Shown piece by piece: positions 57,522-64,000 of a stretch of DNA of 64,000 nucleotides (the stretch's first letter is position 1; every line of letters begins with the position of its first letter). Under the pieces are notes generated by a model, which did no database searches, had not been told where the DNA came from, and was given only the letters and a program-made list of their open reading frames with translations. A program made the translations under genes and the position numbers. Source of the stretch: Thermoflavifilum sp. (GTDB lineage: Bacteria > Bacteroidota > Bacteroidia > Chitinophagales > Chitinophagaceae); NCBI RefSeq assembly GCF_014961315.1, contig NZ_CP063141.1, forward strand, positions 1,488,001-1,552,000. The letters are read 5' to 3'.

Positions 57522-57626
57522 TGTGGAAAATGATGTCTGGAATGATGATTTTTTGCAGAAATGGTGGAAAACTTCATCAAAATACCTGCATAACTTTGGT
57601 TAACTTGTTGGATAACCTGTGCATAC
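57522..57626 (+). repeat. Cluster of five DnaA-box-like nonamers with helical spacing
   Basis: TGTGGAAAA (57522), GGTGGAAAA (57563), CCTGCATAA (57585), GTTGGATAA (57607) and TGTGCATAC (57618) each differ from TGTGNATAA by one or two bases. All have the same orientation, with starts 41, 22, 22 and 11 bases apart, close to multiples of a helical turn. Confidence 0.4.
57592..57599 (+). promoter_or_regulatory. TAnnTTTG match inside the pheT-dnaB gap
   Basis: TAACTTTG fits the -7 consensus toward dnaB, 182 bases before its ATG. It overlaps the DnaA-box-like cluster, so it may be chance or may indicate regulation of dnaB by DnaA. Confidence 0.3.
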
Positions 57627-57781
57627 TTGCGGAATAAATTTTTTGCAGCAGGGCATCTTCGTAAATCTTAAAAACCTTTTACCTTAGAATCAACAGCATG
57701 AAAAGTTCATGATGAATTCATGAATTTTTCATATTGTGTTCATAGATACACCTCTACCTCGAAACCCAAAGTATTTGTTTG

Positions 57782-59335
57782 ATGGAAATAAATATCAGAA
57801 AGGATTCCCGATCAGCGGCCAGCAGAAAAAAGCCTGTAGACCTGAGCGGGTTAATGTATGGCAAGGTTCCTCCTCAGGCGCCCGACCTGGAAGAGGCCGT
57901 GCTGGGCGCAATTATGCTGGAAAAAACGGCCTATGAAACCGCACTCGAGATTTTGAAGCCGGAATGTTTTTATGTGGAAGCACATCAGCGGATCTTTGCG
58001 GCTATCCGCCGACTGGCCGATAAATCGCTGCCCGTAGATATTCTGACTGTAGTCGAAGAATTGCGCAAAACTGGAGAGCTGGAATTGGTGGGAGGTGCAT
58101 TTTATGTCACTAAGCTCACCCATGCCGTGGTTTCGGCGGCTAATATCGAGGCTCATGCCCGGATTATTTTACAAAAATTCATCCAGCGAGAATTAATCCG
58201 GATTTCCGGAGAAATCATCACCGAGGCGTATGAAGAAGGTACGGATATCTTTGATTTGCTCGATGATGCCGAAACCAAATTGTTTGAAATCACGGATAAT
58301 CATCTGCGGCAGAACTTTTCGCCGATTGATTCGCTGGTCGTGCGGGCCATCAAGCGCATCGAAGAGTTGCGCAATCGATCCGACAACATGACGGGTGTAC
58401 CTTCGGGCTTCAAAGCCCTCGATGCGGTAACTTATGGCTGGCAGAAATCTGACCTGATTATTCTGGCTGCGAGGCCTTCTGTGGGGAAAACGGCCTTTGC
58501 CCTCAATCTGGCGCGCAATGCAGCTTTGCATCCCACTCAGCCCGTTCCGGTTGCCGTGTTTTCCATGGAAATGTCGGCCGAGCAAATCGTACAGCGGTTT
58601 CTGGCGATGGAAACCGAAATTTCACTGGAAAACATCTCCCGGGGGAAATTGGCGGATTATGAATTTAACCAGCTCAGCCAGGGAGTGGCCAAACTGGCCA
58701 AGGCGCCTATTTTCATTGACGATACACCGGCGTTGAATATTTTTGAACTCAGGGCTAAATGCCGGCGCCTCAAGGGGAAACATCAGATCGGACTGGTGGT
58801 GATCGATTATCTGCAGCTCATGAGCAGCAATCATGAGAACCGAAATGTGAACCGCGAGCAGGAAATCAGCAAAATATCCCGTGACCTGAAATCGCTGGCG
58901 AAAGAATTGGAAATCCCCATCATCGCTCTTTCGCAGTTGAGTCGTGAGGTGGAAAAACGGAAGGAAACCAATAAAATGCCTCAGCTCAGCGACCTGCGCG
59001 AATCGGGCGCGATTGAACAGGATGCCGATGTGGTGATTTTCCTGTATCGTCCGGAATATTATGACATCACCACCAATGAATTCGGAGAATCTACCGAGGG
59101 CGAAACCTATGTGCGTATTGCCAAGCATCGCAATGGCCGGCTGGACACGATAAAATTGAAGATGTTGAAAGCGATTCAAAAATTCATTGAAATTGAAGAG
59201 CAGGGCCTTGCATCGCCTTTTGGTAAATCCTCATCCGGTGCATATCAGGAAAATGATTCGGCTCGTTTATACATTGAACGGCCTTCCCGAATGAATGAAT
59301 ACACCGATGATCTCGACGACGACGCTCCGTTTTAA
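57782..59335 (+). CDS. dnaB: Replicative DNA helicase
   Basis: Hexameric helicase of the replication fork, 517 residues. N-terminal domain about 30-135 (PPQAPDLEEAVLGAIMLEK). RecA-like ATPase about 200-455 with Walker A AARPSVGKTAFALNLA (about 233-248), Walker B LVVIDYLQLM (about 339-348) and the H4-region ALSQLSREVEKR. The C-terminus carries a short acidic tail. The ATG at 57782 is used; the TTG at 57779 directly precedes it. No intein. rsmE follows two bases after the stop. Confidence 0.96.
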   Translation: MEINIRKDSRSAASRKKPVDLSGLMYGKVPPQAPDLEEAVLGAIMLEKTAYETALEILKPECFYVEAHQRIFAAIRRLADKSLPVDILTVVEELRKTGELELVGGAFYVTKLTHAVVSAANIEAHARIILQKFIQRELIRISGEIITEAYEEGTDIFDLLDDAETKLFEITDNHLRQNFSPIDSLVVRAIKRIEELRNRSDNMTGVPSGFKALDAVTYGWQKSDLIILAARPSVGKTAFALNLARNAALHPTQPVPVAVFSMEMSAEQIVQRFLAMETEISLENISRGKLADYEFNQLSQGVAKLAKAPIFIDDTPALNIFELRAKCRRLKGKHQIGLVVIDYLQLMSSNHENRNVNREQEISKISRDLKSLAKELEIPIIALSQLSREVEKRKETNKMPQLSDLRESGAIEQDADVVIFLYRPEYYDITTNEFGESTEGETYVRIAKHRNGRLDTIKLKMLKAIQKFIEIEEQGLASPFGKSSSGAYQENDSARLYIERPSRMNEYTDDLDDDAPF

Positions 59336-59337
59336 CC

Positions 59338-60144
59338 ATGAATGCCCCATATTGCGCTTATCAACGTACGGATACCTGGCCTTTGCTCTATGTAGAGTCT
59401 ATACCCGATGTGGGCGAACAGGTTGAGCTGGATGCCGGGAATGCACGGCATTGCCTTCAGGTACTGCGCATGGAGCCAGGCGATCGGTTGTTGCTTACCG
59501 ATGGGCGTGGATTGAAGGCCGAGGCCACACTCGTAGAGATCCGGGCTGGAGCATCATCCCGGCGTAGCGGTCGGAAATCATCCCCGCCCTCGGCTGTTGT
59601 GCATCTCGCATCGGTCGTGCCGCAACCTTCGCCACCCGAGCATATCCTGGCCGTAGCCTTACCGCATCACGCCGGGCGGGCTGAATGGCTTATGGAAAAA
59701 GCTACGGAACTCGGCATCCGGCATATCTATCCGCTGATCACCGTGCGCTCGACCTATAGTCGGTGGAAACCCGAACGATATCACCAGTTGATGATTGCAG
59801 CCATGTTGCAGTCCTTCCAGTTTTACTTACCCGAACTCCATCCTCCCATTGCATTTGCCGAATGGATACATGCATGTCCTGCGGAAAGGCGAGCTATAGC
59901 GCATTGTGAGCCAGCTGCGAAGCTTGCTGTATGGCAATTTGTAGCACAAACGGGCAGCAAATGTATACTGGTCGGACCGGAGGGAGATTTTACACCGGAA
60001 GAAATTGAGATGGCGCGGAAAGCGGGCTGGCAGGAAATCTCACTCGGGCATACCCGGCTGCGCACGGAAACCGCCGCCATCGTAGCCTGCACCTGGATGA
60101 CCGCTACCGTTTCCGCATATCATCAGGCCATTAGTTCATCTTAA
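59338..60144 (+). CDS. rsmE: 16S rRNA (uracil-1498-N3)-methyltransferase
   Basis: SPOUT-class methyltransferase acting on 16S rRNA U1498, 268 residues. The PUA-like N-terminal domain has HCLQVLRMEPGDRLLLTDG (about 37-55). The trefoil-knot SAM site has LVGPEGDFTPEEIEMA (about 210-225) and SLGHTRLRTETAAI (about 234-247). It is two bases after dnaB and probably cotranscribed. Its last 14 bases overlap the convergent apaG. Confidence 0.94.
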   Translation: MNAPYCAYQRTDTWPLLYVESIPDVGEQVELDAGNARHCLQVLRMEPGDRLLLTDGRGLKAEATLVEIRAGASSRRSGRKSSPPSAVVHLASVVPQPSPPEHILAVALPHHAGRAEWLMEKATELGIRHIYPLITVRSTYSRWKPERYHQLMIAAMLQSFQFYLPELHPPIAFAEWIHACPAERRAIAHCEPAAKLAVWQFVAQTGSKCILVGPEGDFTPEEIEMARKAGWQEISLGHTRLRTETAAIVACTWMTATVSAYHQAISSS

Positions 60145-60514
60145 GTGGAGCAATCATTTGAAATTCGGGGATCTTTACTTCAAAAACCCGTTTGGTCATC
60201 AGGTTTTCCATCAGGTAGGTACCATACATCTTACCCATTTCGGTACGCAGGTTACAACCTGAAACATATTGATAGCGCTCGCCCGCAGCAATGATGGGCT
60301 GCATACCCACTACACCTTCGCCTTCAATTTCGCGTTTTACGCCATTGGAATCGACCACATACCAGTGTCTGCGTAACAATTTTATGGGAAACACATTATC
60401 ATTTTCAATCGTAATCCGGTAGGCAAACATGAATTCATTACCCATGGGGTTGGAATAATCGGGCTGAAAAAATGTTTCCACGCTTATGGTGATGCCTTCC
60501 GTGACCTTTTTCAT
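60131..60514 (-). CDS. apaG: ApaG-family protein
   Basis: 127-residue single-domain ApaG protein with a fibronectin-III-like fold. Hallmarks: FMFAYRITIENDN (about 28-40), LLRRHWYVVDSNG (about 46-58), EGVVGMQPIIAAGERYQYVSG (in part VVGMQPII) and the C-terminal MYGTYLM (about 95-101). ApaG has been linked to Co2+/Mg2+ efflux and to Ap4A levels, but its molecular role is not settled. The promoter side holds a 19-base interrupted palindrome. Confidence 0.92.
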   Translation of the reverse strand: MKKVTEGITISVETFFQPDYSNPMGNEFMFAYRITIENDNVFPIKLLRRHWYVVDSNGVKREIEGEGVVGMQPIIAAGERYQYVSGCNLRTEMGKMYGTYLMENLMTKRVFEVKIPEFQMIAPLKMN

Positions 60515-60556
60515 TTGTAGGTTGATTTGTGTAAAGATAAATATTTTATGATACTA

Positions 60557-60575
60557 TCCTGTAAAATTTACAGGA
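60557..60575. promoter_or_regulatory. 19-base interrupted palindrome upstream of apaG
   Basis: TCCTGTAAA (60557-60565), one central A, TTTACAGGA (60567-60575): perfect dyad. It lies about 20 bases upstream of a near-consensus minus-strand -7 (TATCTTTA, 60531-60538), as an operator would. Confidence 0.45.
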
Positions 60576-60626
60576 ACAAAAACAAAGGGTTGATCTTTCC
60601 GGACGATGATGCCGGCGATCAACCCT
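60576..60626 (-). terminator. Rho-independent terminator after the DUF5777 gene
   Basis: On the minus strand AGGGTTGATC (60626-60617) pairs with GATCAACCCT (60595-60586), enclosing a CCGG/CCGG inner pair, and is followed by TTGTTTTTGTT. Confidence 0.75.
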
Positions 60627-60642
60627 ACCTGATGCAACAACC

Positions 60643-61620
60643 CTACTGCTTCCAATCTGCTGCCGCTCCTCTGGCAAGCGTAAAAGTGCGGGTGAGATTG
60701 AAGCCCCACCGAAATTGTCCCCGGGTCCAGCTTGTGGTGGTGCCGGGTATGAATTGATTTTCCAGAATCGAAGTGGCATTGGTGAATTCAATATGAAACA
60801 CGTGTCCACCCGTTTCTATTTCCCAGCCAATGCCGATGGGAAAATAGAAATGTTGATTGAATTGTTGTTTATAGTAATTCTGTGAAGCCTGGCTGCGGAA
60901 AGGTGCTGCGAAATCGGCGATGATGCCCATGCGTTTGTTGATTTTGTATCGAAATCCGGCTCCTAAGGCAAACATCAGATGGGGGTCATGCGGAGCCGTA
61001 AGGGCACGAGCTACCCAGGTGGGAATCAATTCCGCAGAAAAGCTTTCCGAGAACTTACGGGCGAACAAGAATTGCACAACTCCACTCCAGCGGTCACCAA
61101 ATTGCTGAAAATCGATATTCGATTGTGGGATGGATTGGCGCTGTGCTGCACTGAACACCCCTCTGGCAAACAGCGCAAGTGAAACAGGCATCTGTCCATC
61201 GGTGGTTTGATCGAGCAATCGGTATTTTGCCGTGAGGTAAAAGAGCTGGGTTTGAAATTCAGAAACCCCGTTTGGTGCTCCTTTATCACGACCTATTCCG
61301 GCAGTGAAACGATTGCTGAATCCGTATTCGAATCCGATTAACACATCGCTGATTGCATCCATTCCAAAGAAAGTTTTACCCCCGCCATTGCTGCCTGCAA
61401 AATCGCCAAAACGATGGCCAACGATGAAGAGCAAATCATGTGCATGTAAAGTTTTGGTGGTTTGCAGATTCACCAGTGTGGTGCCTTTGAAAGTGGCTAT
61501 GACGGGCAAATGTGTGGTGGTGCTATCAGCAAAAAGTTTGCTCAGATCCTGCTGCGACCGGCCATCATGGGGTAGCAATAGCACCAGCGCCAGCATCGGC
61601 CATGCATAACATCTTTTCAT
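60643..61620 (-). CDS. DUF5777-family beta-barrel protein
   Basis: 325 residues with a signal peptide ending near DGRSQQ (about residue 23). The family start STTTHLPVIATFKGTTLVNLQT (in part FKGTTLVNLQT, about 44-54) and LHAHDLLFIVGHRFGDFAG are typical of DUF5777 barrels, which occur next to YceI and cytochrome genes in Bacteroidota. Function unknown; probably outer-membrane. It ends at a clear terminator. The YceI gene upstream, 195 bases away in the same direction, is the likely partner. Confidence 0.85.
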   Translation of the reverse strand: MKRCYAWPMLALVLLLPHDGRSQQDLSKLFADSTTTHLPVIATFKGTTLVNLQTTKTLHAHDLLFIVGHRFGDFAGSNGGGKTFFGMDAISDVLIGFEYGFSNRFTAGIGRDKGAPNGVSEFQTQLFYLTAKYRLLDQTTDGQMPVSLALFARGVFSAAQRQSIPQSNIDFQQFGDRWSGVVQFLFARKFSESFSAELIPTWVARALTAPHDPHLMFALGAGFRYKINKRMGIIADFAAPFRSQASQNYYKQQFNQHFYFPIGIGWEIETGGHVFHIEFTNATSILENQFIPGTTTSWTRGQFRWGFNLTRTFTLARGAAADWKQ

Positions 61621-61814
61621 GTTTTCCGTTTGTACCTGAAAGAATCGGATAATCAGCGGTTGAAGTTGCCTGTAAGCAGGCGGGAAATGTGCAGATTGCT
61701 ATGCAATGATGGATGAGCGTGCGGGTGAAATCGCTTCTTGATAGCATTTCCACACATGAGCTATTATGAATTATCTCGAAAAAACAAATTAGCCCAACGG
61801 TGCAATGCTACCAG

Positions 61815-62426
61815 TTATGCGCCCGGACTGCCCGATGCGGAATTATCCACGCTATACAGAGCATCCACCGTAACCTGCACCTGCTCGGCAATATCTTTCA
61901 TCAATAATCTTGGAATTTGAATCTGATGATCGGCAAGTTTTACATTAAACACGGCATGTCCGCTTACCTGTTTATTTTTTACGGTGAGTGTGGCTGGCAC
62001 TGTGTAGTTTTTGCTTACTCCATGAATCGTTAATATGCCCTGCACCTGTACGGGATAATTGCCATCCTTGCTGAGATCGGGCATCTGCAATACATTACCT
62101 TTGAATTCAGCATAAGGATATTTGTCGCTTTCCATGAAGTCTTCATTGAAATGCTCCTGCATCAAACTTCTCCGAAAGGTGAAGCTGCGGATCATGACCT
62201 TGAAATACAAACTACCATTTGCAGTGTTTAACGCCGAAACGGCCTGATCGCTTTCTGCTTTGATATCTTCAATGGGTGCCGGTGAATAAAAGGAGATATG
62301 CGCATTTCGGCAGATAAGGATATCGGCGGCAGTGCCGGAAGATGCAGGCTTATGCGCATGAGTCGGGAAAAAAGTCAGTGGTAGGATGTTGCCGAGAAAA
62401 AGAATTTTTTGAAGCAGATGCATCAT
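61815..62426 (-). CDS. YceI-family protein with signal peptide
   Basis: 203 residues from the ATG at 62426 (the next codon is also ATG). A hydrophobic signal ends near FFPTHA. The YceI domain begins at ILICRNAHISFYSPAP (about 36-51) and includes FRRSLMQEHFNEDFMESDKYPYAEFKG (in part ESDKYPYAEFKG) and HGVSKNYTVPATLTV. It would act in the periplasm, unlike the signal-less YceI at 31730. The pairing with DUF5777 downstream is common in the phylum. Confidence 0.88.
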   Translation of the reverse strand: MMHLLQKILFLGNILPLTFFPTHAHKPASSGTAADILICRNAHISFYSPAPIEDIKAESDQAVSALNTANGSLYFKVMIRSFTFRRSLMQEHFNEDFMESDKYPYAEFKGNVLQMPDLSKDGNYPVQVQGILTIHGVSKNYTVPATLTVKNKQVSGHAVFNVKLADHQIQIPRLLMKDIAEQVQVTVDALYSVDNSASGSPGA

Positions 62427-62497
62427 TAAAAGGTTTAGCAAAGTAAACGGGTTTACGGCCTATGGGGTTGGCCTGTGCGTCTAATTTTTTGTTAAGG

Positions 62498-63757
62498 TTA
62501 AAAATGATAGTTCAGCGAAAACCAGCTACCCAGGCTCTGCAATCTTACCTGACCATAGCCTATATCCGAAAGCGGCAATTTGAAATAAGGCTCAACCTGC
62601 ACGGAAAAATGTGGACTGATGGATTGTTCAAATCCGATGGAAAGGTTGCCGATAGCAAAGAAATGTTCGTTTACATTATCGAGTGATACATGCCAGGGGT
62701 AGCCGGGCATATAGCGTTTATAGGCATAGCGGTAATCTTCTTTTCGCATGAAATAGGACGAGATACCGGCTGCCACGAATAATCGTTGACGGCTCCCGGC
62801 AACGATATCCCATTGCAGGTTGAGGGGGACATCCGTGATTTTGCAGGCGGCCTGAATGGATTTGATATTTTCTTTTTCCTCGGGGGTGAGGGGCATGTGA
62901 TAATCGTCTGCAGTGCCGTTGTAGTTGGCCCGGCTGAACAGCATACCCGTTGCTGCATGCAGGCGAGATGAAAGCCTCACGTTCAGCATCCATCCCGTAC
63001 CAAATGAAGAATACGCGGCCGGTTTATTGGGTAATCGAGCCCAGGTGGGGCCGGTCATGATGCTGAATGTCCACCGGTAAGTTGAAAACCGCTTAAAATC
63101 AGCATTTGATAGGTGAATGGTTTGCTGCACCGGGAGATGGATTTGTGGGTGGGTGGTGGCATTTAACGGGGGTAAATTCACCGACCAGGAACGATTTGTC
63201 GTGGCAGCGTCTTCGTCGGCATGGGTGTCGGGCTGTTGCTGGGGTTGATGGTCTGCTGTGCGTGGATTGGTCGGTACTTGTGGATTGACGGCTGGTTGGG
63301 CCCGATCGGGTATGTGTGTACGGTTGGCTATCCCGGGCATAGGGGATGGTTGAGCCGATGCACCGGCGGAGGGCTGGCTGGTGCGGGTTTGTGTTTGTTG
63401 TATAGCCCGGGCAGGCTCAGATAGTGCTGGCGCCGTATGGTTATGGGAAGCAGATGCGGTGATGGAAGACCCTGATGGTGCCGAACGGGTTTGCTGGCTG
63501 GTGGGTTCAGGAGCGCGCATGGATACCTGTGGCTGCAGCCATAGCTTCCAGGAAAGCCAGCCTGCTGCGGCAGCTGTTGCTACGCCTATCCATAGCCAGC
63601 GCCGGAAGCGGATATGCCGGTCAGGACGGCCAGACTCGAGCCGACGGGCGATCTCCTGCCAGTTTTCCGCAGGTACCTGAGGCTGATGCATGGCAGCGGC
63701 TTCCCGAAAAAGCCTGTCCAGCTCATCATCGCTCATATCTGGAGTAAAGTTCTGCAT
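62498..63757 (-). CDS. Dual membrane-spanning anti-sigma factor-like protein (cytoplasmic head, TM, linker, C-terminal barrel)
   Basis: 419 residues from the ATG at 63757. Residues 1-52 are a soluble head with DDELDRLFREAAAMH and ENWQEIARRLE, as in Bacteroidota anti-sigma proteins. One transmembrane helix is at about 53-74. Residues about 75-205 are a Pro/Gln/Thr/Ser-rich disordered linker. Residues about 210-419 are amphipathic strands ending in WFSLNYHF, typical of small outer-membrane barrels. This layout matches Dma-type anti-sigma factors described in Bacteroides thetaiotaomicron, which span both membranes. It overlaps the upstream sigma-factor gene by 32 bases. Confidence 0.82.
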   Translation of the reverse strand: MQNFTPDMSDDELDRLFREAAAMHQPQVPAENWQEIARRLESGRPDRHIRFRRWLWIGVATAAAAGWLSWKLWLQPQVSMRAPEPTSQQTRSAPSGSSITASASHNHTAPALSEPARAIQQTQTRTSQPSAGASAQPSPMPGIANRTHIPDRAQPAVNPQVPTNPRTADHQPQQQPDTHADEDAATTNRSWSVNLPPLNATTHPQIHLPVQQTIHLSNADFKRFSTYRWTFSIMTGPTWARLPNKPAAYSSFGTGWMLNVRLSSRLHAATGMLFSRANYNGTADDYHMPLTPEEKENIKSIQAACKITDVPLNLQWDIVAGSRQRLFVAAGISSYFMRKEDYRYAYKRYMPGYPWHVSLDNVNEHFFAIGNLSIGFEQSISPHFSVQVEPYFKLPLSDIGYGQVRLQSLGSWFSLNYHF

Positions 63758-64000
63758 ATCTTGACAACAACATTTTGCGTAATTTTTCACGGGCTTTAGC
63801 AAGATTGGATTTGGAAGTCCCTACCGAAATGCCCAATTGACGGGCAATCTCCTCGTGAGAATATCCATCAATCACAAACAGGTTGAACACCATCCGATAA
63901 GCAGGTGAAAGCGTTTGCACCATTTTCATGAGCTCCTCGTGGCTGAGCTTATCCAGCGGTGTGGCCTGTGCTGCGGCTTTATGCATCACGGCATGATCTA
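63726..64000 (-). CDS. ECF RNA polymerase sigma factor, C-terminal part (truncated by window edge)
   Basis: The frame runs off the right end, and about 90 codons are visible. They hold sigma region 4: LSPAYRMVFNLFVIDGYSHEEIARQLGISVGTSKSNLAKAREKLR, described here as FNLFVIDGYSHEEIARQLG (helix-turn-helix first half) and ISVGTSKSNLAKA (recognition helix). The ATG/GTG near 63986 is internal. Coupled to the anti-sigma gene by a 32-base overlap, it forms a sigma/anti-sigma operon. Confidence 0.9.
   Translation of the reverse strand, partial: DHAVMHKAAAQATPLDKLSHEELMKMVQTLSPAYRMVFNLFVIDGYSHEEIARQLGISVGTSKSNLAKAREKLRKMLLSRYAELYSRYER

Larger units (their letters stand above)
57320..57781. other. 462-base intergenic region between divergent pheT and dnaB; candidate origin or DnaA-regulated region
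   Basis: No gene was found. Nearest pheT (57330-57450) are short hairpins: TGAGG/CCTCA around 57380-57394 and GCTA/TAGC near 57400-57412. At 57522-57626 there are five degenerate DnaA-box-like nonamers in one orientation. At 57698-57732 nested inverted repeats include the perfect palindrome ATTCATGAAT (57716-57725). T/A-rich stretches lie between these. Confidence 0.5.

Overview
The window reads as chromosomal DNA of a Bacteroidota bacterium, most likely Chitinophagaceae-like (inference). The signs are: many upstream regions with the Bacteroidota promoter element TAnnTTTG; type IX secretion/gliding genes (porT, gldB); a long IleRS with the GIHH signature; a bacterial GGGP-synthase family gene; the order pheT-zapB-like-zapA-rny; DUF3078, DUF5777 and PorT-type barrel proteins; and an ECF sigma factor paired with a membrane-anchored anti-sigma/barrel protein. 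No rRNA, tRNA, CRISPR array or insertion sequence was recognised.

Layout. 1-3917: end of the complex I operon (nuoL partial, nuoM, nuoN). 3907-9316: minus-strand GNAT acetyltransferase, serS, a Tat-exported GH29 fucosidase and nadE. 9448-13596: gldB, porT, ubiE, engB, a YkuK-type protein and a CoA-binding protein. 13681-18054: galM, gyrB and an AraC regulator. 18276-32272: ileS, a DksA-like gene, an MsbA-like exporter, rbfA, a LolC/E-like permease, an N-terminal transketolase half, frr, PPK2, a DUF218 protein, mscL, a DUF3078 protein, scpA and yceI. 32320-34260: dxs.

34400-40320 is an accessory island. It carries a restriction-modification protein in which a truncated Mod-type methyltransferase is fused in frame to a Res-type helicase. 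The nuclease end is cut off by an apparent one-base deletion. An AT-rich methyltransferase gene of different composition follows. After the island come a LytS/LytTR two-component pair, a GGGP-synthase family gene, a B12-dependent ribonucleotide reductase, a Dph6-like gene and a YcxB-like gene. 48095-52575 holds an arsenosugar biosynthesis locus: purine nucleoside phosphorylase, DUF547 lipoprotein, CxxC peroxidase-like protein, ArsS radical SAM enzyme and two glycosyltransferases. No arsM is in the window.

52585-60514 holds rny, zapA, a zapB-like gene, pheT, dnaB, rsmE and apaG. The 460-base gap between divergent pheT and dnaB contains degenerate DnaA-box-like sites in one orientation with starts about 41, 22, 22 and 11 bases apart, so it is a candidate replication origin or DnaA-regulated region. 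60570-64000 holds a DUF5777 barrel, a periplasmic YceI protein and, at the right edge, an ECF sigma factor followed by what looks like a dual membrane-spanning anti-sigma factor (cytoplasmic head, one inner-membrane helix, long disordered linker, C-terminal barrel-like domain).

Starts were chosen by family alignment from memory and, where possible, by position relative to TAnnTTTG elements. Base-composition statements are by eye.
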